This document shows positions 1 through 10,852 of a stretch of DNA of 64,000 nt, one piece after another. Origin of the DNA: Aralia elata (lineage: Eukaryota > Streptophyta > Magnoliopsida > Apiales > Araliaceae); assembly GCA_034770075.1 (NCBI GenBank), contig JAVJAP010000134.1, positions 369,316-433,315 on the forward strand, in the 5' to 3' direction. The notes below the pieces were generated by a model, which was not told the origin of the DNA, did not search any database, and saw nothing but the letters and a program-made list of their open reading frames with translations. The stretch's first letter is position 1. Each line of letters opens with the position of its first letter. The position numbers and the translations under genes are program-made.

Positions 1-472
1 ACAACATATCGGCCGTCAGAAATGATCAAAAGGCCGAGGAGCCCAACATAGCTGTCGATCATCACAGAGAGCGAAACAGACTGCCTCAACTTGATGAAAT
101 GAAACAGGCAGAGTACCAAACCAATGTTGAAGTCTAGAAACTACACTTCACAACGAGACGTGATCCAATCAAATGTTGGCAAGCAACGAGGACTGTTGAA
201 TCGTATCATTTGACTGAGCATGGTCATTTCTATCTAAACATATGTTGTGCACATGCATCTGTCCATAACATATTTGCCACATCATGCATAACATCTTTTG
301 CATGCATACATGTACGATCAAAATGAAAATCTTCAGGGGAAAGTACAAGCACGTCGCTTTCAACCTCACAAATGATCATACCGTGATGGCTTTTGCGGCA
401 TGGTACTTGGACGATGTTGGTGGGTCCAGGACAGAAGCCAATCACACATCCCACTTCAAGAAAATCACTCAA
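1..472 (-). pseudogene. Possible antisense ORF remnant beside the Tat/Ogre 3' arrays
   Basis: Read on the minus strand, 472-230 gives an open 80-codon stretch. Residues 1-118 give a second, protein-like stretch in another frame containing the motif CWAPRPFDHF. No stretch is long and the frames do not agree, so at best this is a decayed gene. Extra ORFs between pol and the 3' LTR, some of them antisense, are documented in plant Ty3/gypsy elements, and this is the position where one would sit. I cannot assign a domain. It could instead be non-coding 3' UTR. Confidence 0.25.
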
Positions 473-480
473 ATCAAATC

Positions 481-975
481 AATGACCCCTGTGAAGGGCT
501 AGTATCCAAAACAAACAATGACCCTGGGAAGGGCTGGTATCCAAACAAGAAGTGAACCTGGGAAGGCATCCAAGCAAATCACAACAAGGTGGTGAGCACC
601 CTGGGGAGGCATCCAAGCAAACCACAACAAGGTGGTGAGCACCCTGGGAAGGCATCCAAGCAAACCACAACAAGGTGGTGAGTGAACCTGGGAAGGCATC
701 GAAACAAATCACAACAAGGTGGTGAGCACCCTGGGAAGGCATCCAAGCAAATCACAACAAGGCGGTGGCACCCTGGGAAGCCATCCAAGCAAACCACAAC
801 AAGGTGGTGAGTGAACCTGGGAAGGCATCCAAGCAAATCATAATAAGGTGGTGTGAAAACCTGGGAAGGCATCCAAGCGAACCACAACAAGGTGGTGAAC
901 AACCCCTGGGAAGGGCCGATATCCAAAAAAAGTGAGCGATCCTTGGGAAGGGATGAGATCCAAGCAAACCACGAC
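481..975 (+). repeat. Minisatellite A, 43-48 bp units (short array)
   Basis: About eleven imperfect copies of a unit built around GGGAAGGCATCCAAGCAAAC, followed by a CACAACAAGGTGGTGAG segment. Some units carry a longer version ending GGGAAGGGCTGGTATCC. The reverse complement is the much larger array at 37679-38728. Long stop-free frames on the minus strand here are a by-product of the repeat and are not genes. Confidence 0.9.
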
Positions 976-1170
976 AAATGATGACATCTGTAGAGCAGTA
1001 TCAAAGGACTGTACAGGGGTCATTTTTCATCAATTTACATGTTGTGTCACATGCATGAATAAATGATAATTCTGTACGTGATCCATGATATAAAAATAAA
1101 TCGAACAGGTTAGGTGTCAACGTCCTAGCCTATCAGAGTCAAAAGCAATGGCTGCCAAGAACGATGTACG

Positions 1171-2217
1171 AAGACGATCATCCGGATACGAGACCCGGTG
1201 ATCACGAGACGAGCGATCGGATACGAGACCCGGCACTCACAGGACAATCAACCGGATACGAGACCCGGTGATTACGAGACGAGCGACCGGATACGAGACC
1301 CGGCACTCACAAGACGATCATCCGGATACGAGACCCGGTGATCATGAGACGAGCGACTGGATACGAGACCCGGCACTCACAGGACAATCAACCGGATACG
1401 AGACCCGGTGATTACGAGGCAAGCGACCGGATACGAGACCCGACACTCACAAGACGATCAACCGGATACGAGACCCGGTGATCACGAGACGAGCGATCGG
1501 ATACGAGACCCGGCACTCACAAGACGATCATCCGGATACGAGACCCGGTGATCACGAGAGGAGCGACTGGATACGAGACCCAGCACTCACAGGACAATCA
1601 ACCGGATACGAGACCCGGTGATTACGAGGCGAGCGACCGGATACGTGACCCGACACTCACAAGACGATCATCCGGATACGAGACCCGGTGATCACGAGAC
1701 GAGCGACCGGATACGAGACCCGGCACTCACAGGACAATCAACCGGATACGAGACCTGGTGATTACGAGATGAGCGACCGGATACTAGACCCGGCACTCAC
1801 AAGACGATCATCCGAATACGAGACCCGGTGATCACGAGACGAGCGACCGGGTACGAGATCCGGCACTCACAGGACAATTAACCAGATACGAGACCCGGCA
1901 CTCATAAGACGATCAACCGGATATGAGACCCGGTGATCACGAGACGAGCGACCGGATACGAGACCCGGCACTCACAGGACAATCAACCGGTTACGAGACC
2001 TGGTGATTACGAGACGAGCGACCGGATACGAGACCCGGCACTCACAAGACGATCAACCGGATACGAGACTGGTGATCACGAGATTAGCGACCGGATACGA
2101 GACCTGGCGCAGACGAGACGATCAACTGGATACGAGACCCAGTGATTACGAAATGAGCGACCGGATACGAGATCCGGTGCAAAGGAGACGACTGATCGGA
2201 TACGAGATCTAACGGTT
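1171..2217 (+). repeat. Minisatellite B, 35-bp monomer in 70-bp dimers
   Basis: About fifteen 70-bp units, each made of two related 35-bp halves. Both halves begin CCGGATACGAGACCCGG; one continues with TGATCACGAGACGAGCGA and the other with CACTCACAAGACGATCAA. The dimeric organisation is clear because the halves alternate regularly. A shorter, diverged version lies at 37110-37392 in the inverted Ogre-like element. The spacer at 976-1170 matches the spacer between the two arrays in that element. Confidence 0.9.
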
Positions 2218-2465
2218 GTGAGACGAAGACGATGATTACAGCAGCGATTGAGTGAAAATGTTGAGATCAATGCTCACAATAAATTTACGGTTGCATGATG
2301 CATTGACACCTCTGTAAATGTTTTGCATGCCTTACATCTTGTGTTGCATCATAAGCTATATGTGTTGCATCATGTATGTACTGTCATTCTTATGCACTGT
2401 CATTCATGCATCGGGTGTCTACTTCTTTATCATGTTCATTTCATTTAACATTTCATAAACATGAT

Positions 2466-2478
2466 AAAGAGGGGCAGC
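2466..2478 (+). other. Polypurine tract
   Basis: The purine-rich run AAAGAGGGGCAGC lies immediately before the LTR start TGTAGACACCC. The identical junction in reverse complement occurs at 36940-36952, which supports both boundaries. Confidence 0.75.
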
Positions 2479-3288
2479 TGTAGACACCCAAATTTTGCAC
2501 TTCGTATACTAACCCTGACAGGAGGACAAAATCATCAAATTAACGAAAGGTGGGCATAAGTACGAACACTCAAAGCTGCCACAACGAGACGAGTTCAAAG
2601 CCGACACGTCGACGAGCGGATATCGGGAGTCAACTAATGGTCACTACGCTTACCTGGATGACATGGCACGTTTCCCAGCGGTTCTCGGACTGCAAATTAC
2701 AGGCCTTTCAGCGATACGACATGAGAATCAGGGTGCAGCTCAAAAATCGAGAAAATCAGCCCACCCAGCCGCGGATTGATGTGCGGCCAACGATTAAAAT
2801 AATTGAAGTGCGAAGTGCACCGCGGGCGCGGAGAAACTAAGGCCAGCCTTTATCAGCTCATTTCTTCATTCGGATACAGGGGTTGAGATAATTTGAGAGA
2901 AGCATTGCTATCACATATATTTTCCATTCTACTTAATATACGAATTCATACGCATCGTGGTGTCATTTGCAAGGTGAAAAACCTTCTTTTATAGCATTTT
3001 TGTTATATTATTTTGTTAAGCTTTTTATCATTTGGGATACATTAAATGTAATCTTTCTTGTATATTATGGCGAATCCATGGATGGAGGACTATTAGTGAG
3101 GGTTCCAAATGGAACAAATTTCTCCCTAATGGCCCGATGATATCCATTTGATAATTTTTAGCTCGTTATAGTAATATAGCAATTTTGGATGTGAGCCTAG
3201 GAACGCGGCCCCGTGGTCCACATCTGATGATGGACATTTTTGGGTGTATGTAATAGGGCCGATGTACCCTTTATTGTAAATATGTAAT
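2479..3288 (+). repeat. 3' LTR of the Tat/Ogre-like element, probably truncated
   Basis: It starts TGTAGACACCCAAATTTTGC right after the polypurine tract, and its first 50 bases closely match the LTRs of the 34988-45041 element. Similarity then fades, so this is a related but different family. I do not see the GGCGTCGACA terminus of the other copy. The end given here is simply where the CRM-like LTR begins. No gene is seen in it. Confidence 0.5.
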
Positions 3289-4275
3289 TGATAGATTCCA
3301 CAGCACGCTTGCGTGAGGTGGTCGTCGCCCGGATCGTTTCCAACAAGTTGGTAGGATGGATAGCTTGTAACACCTTAACCCCTCGCCTATATATAGACGG
3401 TAATCTTGGTACAATTGCTTGCTTAGGAAATCTGCGTAGGGTGAACACCAACGACACCTCGACCCCTCGCTTATATTGAAGCGGTAACCTCGGTACAATC
3501 GACGATTGATGCGGTAGAAGACGCCACACACAACTATGATTGGTTGTATGATAAGTCAATTATGAATCTCAAAGAAGAACCTTAGAACACTTAGGAATTC
3601 TCAAAAGAACCACAAGTAGAGAAACAAACTCACAATAATATTAATAATGCTGAAAATTGGTATGAAGTTGGTTGTACAAGCCTAGCATCACTTGGTATTT
3701 ATAGGAACTCATGGTGTGCTAACCCATCACCATAAGTCAAGATCTAACAACTAATCACATCACATGCATCAGCCATCCAAAGAGTTTATCACCCCAAAAA
3801 CATGTCCATGTGATGTGCTAAAAAGTCCAAATCTGACAACTAATCCGATTAGCACATTGCAAGCTATTTTTGCATTTAAAAACCACCAAATTTGGACTTA
3901 GGCAAAGCATGAAACTTGTAGCCCTAGAAGTGTAAGCAAATTTAGGCTTTTGAATCACCTCATTTGGAGTTTGGAAACTCAAGTTATGGCCAAAATACGA
4001 ACTGATGTCAAACTAGTCCAAAAGTGCGGAAATGCTGATTCTTTTGTGTCGGTTCGGGTATGCTTGCTTCCAATGTGTTTATGAACTTCGCGTGCTTGTA
4101 ACCCGTCTCTATAACCTCTATGCTCGATTCAACCTCGGTCCATAATTTATGAATCATCCCATTAAGTCCTTCTTTGAAGCGTTTAGCTCGTGTTCTCGTA
4201 ATGAGTCCAAGTGGCATATGCAATGGATCCACTTGTGTTTTGTCAAGGGCTTGTGAGCTAAGGATGTCCTCATCA
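3289..4275 (-). repeat. CRM-like LTR (987 bp)
   Basis: On the minus strand it begins TGATGAGGACATCC directly after the purine-rich tract AAGAGGAGAGGTA and ends with TATCA. Its two ends match the solo LTR at 14285-15247: about 370 bp at the low-coordinate side and about 195 bp at the high-coordinate side. The middle (about 3661-4075) is unrelated to the middle of the solo LTR. A TATA-like CCTATAAATACC lies on the minus strand at 3694-3705. No GC-rich motif array is present. Confidence 0.75.
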
Positions 4276-5528
4276 TACCTCTCCTCTTGAAAAGGATTTG
4301 TCCTCAAATCTTCACCTACGTCAAACGGGCTTAGATCAGAAACATTGAAAGTTGCACTAACATTATACTCACCGGGTAAGTCCAATTTGTAAGCATTGTT
4401 GTTAATGCGTTCAAGCACTTGAAATGGTCCATCTCCTCTTGGAAGTAATTTCGAACGCCTTTAAGCAGGAAATCTTTCCTTACGCATGTGTAGCCATACC
4501 CAATCCCCCGGTTCGAAGATTACTTGACGCCGACCTTTGTTGGCCTGTTTGGCATATTGATCCGTCCTCTTCTCAATGTTGAGTCTTGTCTTCTCATGTA
4601 TCTGCTTAACAAAATCAGCTTTGTTTTTGCCATCCATGTTAGTATACTCAGAAACAGGTAATGGTGATAAATCCAAGGGTGTTAAAGGATTAAAGCCATA
4701 CACAATTTCAAAAGGTGAGAATTTAGTAGCAGAGTGGACAGATCTATTATATGCAAACTCAACATGTGGTAGACACTCTTCCCAAAGCTTAATATTCTTT
4801 TTAATGATAGCCCTCAATAAAGCAGATAGAGTTCTATTAACTACTTCCGTTTGGCCGTCAGTTTGTGGATGACAAGTAGTTGAAAACAACAGTTTAGTTC
4901 CTAGTTTACACCACAAAGTTTTCCAATAATAGCTTAAGAACATAGAATCTCTATCCGAAATAATTGTTCGGGGCATGCCATGCAAACATACAATGTCTCT
5001 AAAGAATAAATCAGCAACATGGGATGCATCATCAGCTTTGTGGCATGGGATAAAATGTGCCATTTTTGAAAATCTATCCACGACCACAAATATAGAATCA
5101 TGACCATGCTTAGATCTAGGTAAACCCAACACAAAGTCCATAGACAAATCAATCCAAGGTTCACTCGAAATAGGCAATGGTGTGTATAACCCATGGGGTT
5201 GAACACGAGATTTAGCCTGACGACATGTAATGCATCTATCACAAATTCTTTCCACATCTCGTTTCATATGGGGCCAATAAAAATGTTCTTTTATCACAGA
5301 TAAGGTCTTATCAACACCAAAATGTCCCATCAAACCACCTCCATGTGACTCTCGAACCAATAACTCACGCAAAGAACATGCAGGTATACATAATCGATTC
5401 TCACGAAACAAGAATCCATCCATCTTGAAGTATTTACCTACAACATTATTTTCACAATTTTTAAACTCTTCACAGAAATCATGGTCATTATCATATAATT
5501 CTTTGATTTGTTCATTAGCAAATCTTTA
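4008..5528 (-). pseudogene. CRM-like pol remnant: integrase and C-terminus
   Basis: The main open stretch (5423-4461) encodes an integrase that would insert element cDNA into the genome. It starts in the zinc-binding region (a WPHMKRDVERICDRC segment) and contains the catalytic triad regions SMDFVLG, ISDRD and GQTEVVNRT. It ends in the GPF-type C-terminal domain at WLHMRKERFP. A stop at 4461 and a frameshift separate this from a second open stretch (4418-4008) encoding the rest of the C-terminus, including TRTRAKRFKEGLNG, which reads into the LTR. Upstream coding continues to about 5528 in another frame. RT, RNase H, protease and gag are absent. It is dead. Confidence 0.85.
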
Positions 5529-5664
5529 ATTAGAATTACCGAACTATATAATGATGGTAATATAGTTTGATGAAAATAGTGGGAGATACCAATTTAAAAT
5601 AAAGACCTAATTTATTTTGGTAATTAATAAATTGAATGTATGCTAAAATGTTGTCTATTTCACA

Positions 5665-8348
5665 ATGCAGAATTTAAAAATGTCAAACTCACTATCACTG
5701 CGTAGCATACTTGATGCTAACAAACTGACCGGACCGAATTACACGGACTGGTTAAGGAATCTGAGAATTGTTCTCACTGCTGAAAAGATTTCTTATGTCT
5801 TAAATTCGCCTGTCCCTGCAACTGTTGCAGAAACAGCCTCTGAGGAAGAGATTGCTACTTTCAGAAAGTGGCAAGATGATGCAATCTTGGCTCAATGCAT
5901 CATGCTCGCATCCATGAGTAACGAGTTTCAGCGTCAGCATGAAACTATGGATGCTCCTATTACTTTCACTGATGATCATTCTAGATTTGGATATGTGTAT
6001 TTAATGAAATACAAATCTGAATCGTTTGAAAAGTTTAAAGAATTCAGAAGTGAAGTAGAGAAGCAAACTGGTAAGAGTATTAAGATTCTTCGATCGGATC
6101 GAGGAGGGGAATACTTAACCAATGAGTTTCTCAATTGTCTCAAAGAAAATAGTATAATCTCACAATGGACTCCACCAGGAACGCCACAGTTGAATGGTGT
6201 ATCTGAAAGGAGAAATCGAACATTGTTGGACATGGTTCGTTCCATGATGAGTTTTACCGACCTTCCAGTATCCTTCTGGGGTTATGCCCTAGAATCGGCT
6301 TCCTACTTAACAAGGTACCTACCAAATCCGTCCCAAAGACCCCATATGAGATATGGACAGGGAGGAAACCAAATCTTAAGCATGTTAAGACTTGGAGTTG
6401 TCCAGCTTATGTCAAAAGGTTTGAGCAAGATAAGTTGAAGACTAGATCCGATAAATATAGATTCGTGGGATACCCTAAAGAAACATCAGGGTATTATTTC
6501 TATCATCCTACTGATCAAAAGGTGTTTGTTGCGAAACACGCTGCCTTCTTGGAAAAGGAGTTTATCCTCGAAGGGGTCAGTGGGAGTAAGATATATCTTG
6601 AAGAAGTTCAAGAACCACAAAATACTACGGATCAAAGTCAGGTACCTGACCAAGTAGAAGAACCTACTGTACCACAACCTATTCGTAAATCTGGAAGAGT
6701 ACCGAAGATACCTGAGAGGTATGAATTCATCATAGAGGATGATGATGAGGTACGCATCATAAATGATGATGATCCATTAACTTACGAAGATGCTATGAGT
6801 AGTGATGACTCAGAGAAATGGTTAGAAGCCATGAAATCCGAGATGGACTCCATGTATGAAAACCAAGTATGGACTTTGGTTTCACCACCTGAGGGCATTA
6901 AGCCTATTGGGTGTAAATGGGTCTTTAAGAGAAAGACTGGAGCAGATGGCAAGGTAGAGACCTATAAGGCCCGACTGGTTGCAAAAGGTTTCAAACAAAG
7001 ACAAGGAGTTGACTATGATGAAACCTTCTCACCAGTAGCTATGCTCAAGTCCATTCGGATTTTGCTTGCAATTGCAGCTTATTATGACTACGAGATCTGG
7101 CAAATGGACGTGAAAACGGCCTTCCTCAATGGAGAGCTTGAGGAGAACGTATATATGATACAGCCAGAGGGTTTTGTTTCAACGGTTGGAACAAACCAAG
7201 TCTATAAGCTATAACGATCCATTTATGGATTGAAGCAAGCTTCTCGAAGATGGAACATCCGTTTTGATGAGATAATCAAAAGGTTTGATTTTATCAAAAA
7301 TGAGGATGAACCATGTGTGTACAAGAAGGTTAGTGGGAGCGCTGTTTCATTCCTTGTATTATATGTTGATGACATATTACTGATAGGGAATGATGTTCCT
7401 ATGCTACAGTCGATCAAAATTTGGTTATCTAAATACTTCTCCATGAAGGACTTGGGTGAGGCATCCTATATTTTGGGGATAAAGATCTATAGATATAGAT
7501 CTAAAAGGATGTTGGGCTTGACCCAAGGAAAGTACATTGACTCGATGCTAAAGAAGTTTAGCATGGAAGATTCCAAGAGAGGTCTCATGCCGATGAGCCA
7601 TGGAATACATCTCTCCAAGAAACAGGCCCCAAAGACACCTGAGGAGAGAAACCGGATGAGTAAGATTCCTTATACTTCCGCAATAGGATCTATCATGTAC
7701 GGTATGATATGTACTAGACCAGATGTCACTCATGCACTTAGTGTAACGAGCAGATATCAGTCGAATCCAGGAGAAGAGCACTGGAAGGCAGTGAAGAACA
7801 TCCTAAAGTACTTGAGAAGAACTAAGGATGTATTTCTTGTCTACGGTGGGTCTGAATTGAAACTAGAGGGCTATACAGACTCAAGTTTTCAAACGGACCA
7901 AGATGACCATAAATCCGTTTCAGGGTACGTGTTTACCTTAAACGGTGGCGCAGTGAGTTGGAAAAGTTCCAAGCAGCAAACAGTTGTTGATTCAGTGACA
8001 GAGGCAGAGTACATGGCTGCAAGTGAAGCTGCAAAGGAAGCTATTTGGCTGAAGAAGTTCATAACTGAACTTGGAGTGGTTCCTAACATTAGAGGAGCAG
8101 TACCTTTATTCTGTGACAATAATGGAGCTGTTGCGCAGGCTAAGGAACCCAGGTCTCATCAGAAATCCAAACACGTGTTGCGGCGGTTTCATTTGATTAG
8201 AGAGATCATTGAAAGAGGAGATGTCACCCTGGAGCGTGTGGACTCTCAAGAAAACATTGCAGATCCATTTACTAAAGCTTTAACTCAACAGCAGTTTGAT
8301 CGTCACTTAGAGAAGATGGGTATTAGATACCATGGTGATTGGCTTTAG
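5665..8348 (+). pseudogene. Copia gag-pol pseudogene with in-frame gag-integrase fusion
   Basis: Gag (from 5665, residues 1 to about 95, UBN2-type LTGPNYTDWLRNLRI motif) runs in frame straight into the integrase core at ITFTDDHSRFGYVYLM (about 5952). The gag zinc knuckle, protease and integrase zinc finger are therefore deleted. Integrase shows LRSDRGGEY and the SERRNRT glutamate. A frameshift at about 6430 moves to the second frame (6435-7214), carrying the start of RT with CKWVFKRKTGADGKVETYKA. A TAA at 7212 interrupts RT. The third frame (7230-8348) has the RT active site LYVDDILLIGND and RNase H with EAEYMAASEAAKEAIWL, ending in GDWL. Order INT-RT-RNaseH defines copia. It cannot be autonomous. 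Confidence 0.93.
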
Positions 8349-9169
8349 TGCAAGTGGAAGATTGAAAGTAGTATGCACACAAGTCAATCATATTTGATAT
8401 GATGTAGCATATACTTTGTAATCTTATTCATTTATTAATAAAAATTTGATTTTCTTAAAAGGCATTTTATATTATCTACATGGTGCTGTTATATTAAATG
8501 TGATAAACCCATAGTTTTGAGCAATGCTTTTAGAATCATGATGGTGATCATGCTAATGAGATCTAAATTCTAGATAGCTCACAAACTAAAATTGTTCCTA
8601 ATCGTTGGATTACTAAATTGGGGATTAGTGAATCCGGATAGATTAGTACATACGTTGCTTGCTCTTAGGAAGAGGATGATTGATCTCATAATCATTTGTG
8701 TGGAGACACTAAAGTAAGTATGTAGGTGCTTATTAGAGAATAAGTTCACTGAACGTGACTCACTAAGTAATACCTAATGGAGTTTTACTCGCTTGTCAAT
8801 AGGAATTCCTCTAGTGATAGTAGTACAAGTGATCCTTGGACTTGAGATCATCATAGTATCTTGTGTATGATGAGTTATACTTTGACATGTTCCCTTAAGA
8901 CCTTTGGGGTATATCAAAGGGTATGATTGGGTATAATTAGTTGTACATGGAGATAGGTGAATGATCAATAAAGAATCTACCACGTCTAGTAAAAGATGTG
9001 AATGTCCTATGTGATTCGATAAATGAACAACTCAGTAGTCCTTGGCCAAGGCAGAATGAAATTAGAAAGGAGTTTCTAATTTGCATTATTTAGAGTTGTG
9101 CATTTGGGAATCGAAATGCATATAATTAAATAAAATAAGACTTGATGGTACCGAGTTGGGTTGTCATGA

Positions 9170-9844
9170 TTGGATTTCCTTCAATCTAAGCTCGTTTGTA
9201 CTGTTAAATTTTCTTGGCTTGGATTGATTGTGTTTGTCGGTGTGATCCCTGTTCTTGGGGGTCTGTGTCGACCGTTTGACCTTCATGCTGGCTTTGTCAT
9301 TGGTTTTTGCTTTGACCGGCTGGTTTGGTTGTGTTCTGGAATTTCCGGCAGTTCACCGGTATCTGTTTTTGCCGGTGGATGTCCTTTGGTTCCAGCGTCT
9401 GGGGCAGAGTTTGCTTGTCTTGGGCTTAGCATCTTGGGCCCACGCCCATTTGAAATTGCTGATGAATCCCCACGTGGGCAGATCATGCAGTCTCACGTGG
9501 GTTTGTTGGTCATGAGTGTTTTGGGCCCGCGGCTGGCTTTCCTTTTCTGCTGATGGTGAACAAAAGGGTTGCTGATGATGACTATTCGAGTCCCACGGTT
9601 GACTTTATTTTGTTTGATTGTAACTAAATATTTCATCTATGTTACTAGTGCTTTATTTAGTTGTTGACCTGTGCCTAGCCTCGGGCTATGAGGAAGAATT
9701 TATTTAGGTTAGGCAATTTGGTTTCCTAGTCTTTCTAGGTGCTCTAGCCTTCTCGGGAGAAGAGGGCTATGTTTTCGATCTTCATTGTAATATCCTCAGT
9801 TTTTGCAAATTAATACACAAACAAAATTTAGCAAAAAAAAAAAA
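9170..9844 (+). mobile_element. LINE-type 3' end with poly(A), inserted in the copia LTR
   Basis: The last 230 bases match the minus strand of the retroposon at 52436-53373: both contain CCTAGCCTCGGG, CTCTAGCC/CTTTAGTCC before CTCTCGGGAGA, and TTCATTGTAATATCC, and both end ACAAACAAAATTTAGC followed by poly(A) (here 9833-9844). The 5' edge is not defined and I found no convincing target duplication. An open frame at 9170-9553 is GC-rich compared with its surroundings but has no motif I recognise; it may be LINE 3' UTR or captured sequence. Confidence 0.7.
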
Positions 9845-10420
9845 GGTTCTTTTGTGATTGATGTTGAAATCTATATTATCTGGAAAGTCGTTGATCGCTA
9901 AGGGGGCTTACTCTTATTGTAGAATAAATATTATTTACTTAGATGAATTAAATAGTTTAATTTATTTATTTAAATAAGATTAGAATTGTTCTAATTGATT
10001 TATTCACAACCGGTTTAATATGGAGAACCTAAAGGGTCACACCGCAAAAGGAAAATATTTATTTAAGAAGTAAATGGCATAATTATAAATAATAAGTTTA
10101 AGTGTATTTTAATTTAATCTATGGAGATAGAATAAATTAAATAGCTTAATATTTATTATTTAATATTTTAGAAATATTAAATATAAATTAATAAGAGGAG
10201 TCTTATTATTATTATTACTATTACTATTATTTAATTCCTAATAGCGATTGGGAATTAATTAATAGAACTATTATTTATTTCCTAATAGGGATTGAGAATT
10301 AATTAATAGAAGTACTCTCTCACAAATTCCTAATTGGATTAGGAGCACAATTAATTAAAGGAGTTTAATTATAATTGAAACCCTAATCCTAAATAGTTTA
10401 GGGAAGGGTTATTCCTACAT

Positions 10421-10430
10421 CTATAAATAA
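10421..10430 (+). promoter_or_regulatory. TATA box of the copia LTR
   Basis: CTATAAATAA lies about 420 bp before the LTR end, after a block with AAACCCTAATCC (telo-box-like) and before a leader-like segment. This is the expected place for the U3/R boundary. Transcription itself is inferred. Confidence 0.6.
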
Positions 10431-10852
10431 GAGGAGTCTTATCATAGATTAGGGTTACACACTCTTGCATTAGATTGTGGAGAGTACTTACAATTTCTAT
10501 AGAGATAGAAACTAGGGTTTTGCCAAATATCCAACTTCTTGAATACTTGTTCTTCCTTGGTGGATCACCTCTAGAGGCCAAACACTTGGGTGGCTAACGT
10601 TGATCAAAGGAAGGAATCACACCGTAGCATTCGAAGAGAACACGAAGGACTAGGAGTTGAACTTGTACCCGAGGAAGCTTTGTTCTACGAGGGTATAAAT
10701 TCTTATTCTCTTTCTCTTTTGTTTATATCGTTAATTAAGCACAAGGATTGATCTTGGTGATGGTTTGTATAAAATTTTAAAATTCGTTTTATCGCGCTTT
10801 CGCTCTATTTATGTAATTTGATTGTATGCTCGCGTTATATACAAACCTAACA

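Larger units (their letters stand above)
1..3288 (+). mobile_element. Tat/Ogre-like Ty3/gypsy element, 3' portion
   Basis: This is the 3' end of a plus-strand element whose 5' part lies outside the window. The order is an internal region of uncertain coding content, minisatellite A, a spacer, minisatellite B, a polypurine tract and an LTR starting TGTAGACACCC. The same order appears in reverse complement in the complete Ogre-like element at 34988-45041: both minisatellite families, the spacer between them (1110-1170 against about 37440-37530) and the PPT-LTR junction all match. That correspondence identifies this otherwise non-coding stretch. Tandem repeats in the 3' untranslated region are a known trait of Tat/Ogre elements. 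The right edge is set by the start of the CRM-like LTR at 3289; the LTR's own end is not resolved. Confidence 0.7.
3289..5528 (-). mobile_element. CRM-like chromovirus fragment (3' LTR plus integrase)
   Basis: A minus-strand Ty3/gypsy fragment: integrase and the pol C-terminus run from 5528 down to 4008, a polypurine tract lies at 4276-4290, and an LTR occupies 3289-4275. The pol frame runs past the polypurine tract into the LTR, a feature described for CRM-type chromoviruses. Sequence above 5528 switches abruptly to copia leader without a 5' LTR, so the element was cut by deletion or rearrangement there. The family assignment rests on integrase motifs and the ORF-LTR overlap. Confidence 0.7.
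5529..10852 (+). mobile_element. Ty1/copia retrotransposon lacking its 5' LTR
   Basis: The internal region (5529-8362) encodes a shortened gag-pol, and the 3' LTR (8363-10852) follows the usual AAGTGG-type purine tract. There is no 5' LTR and no primer-binding site. The first 136 bases look like untranslated leader and abut the CRM-like integrase. The 3' LTR ends CCTAACA, a typical copia end. Loss of the 5' LTR at the CRM junction suggests deletion after insertion. Confidence 0.85.
8363..10852 (+). repeat. Copia 3' LTR (about 2.5 kb including a LINE fragment)
   Basis: It starts TGAAAGTAGTATGC after GCAAGTGGAAGAT and ends ATACAAACCTAACA. The 3' part has the familiar copia layout: a TATA box at 10421, a leader, then a CGCGCTTTCGCTC segment shortly before the end. 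An AT-rich block (9880-10380) precedes the TATA box. A LINE 3' end sits at about 9170-9844. Without a second LTR the age cannot be judged. Confidence 0.7.

Noticed and set aside
479..1004. Minus-strand open frames over 479-1004
   Set aside because: Same cause: short array of minisatellite A in the opposite orientation.
1933..2212. Plus-strand open frames rich in TRRATGYETR
   Set aside because: Translation of minisatellite B; several frames are open and the composition is purely repeat-derived.
481..2217. CRISPR-like regular repeats
   Set aside because: Units are contiguous tandem repeats without unique spacers, and the context is a plant retrotransposon.
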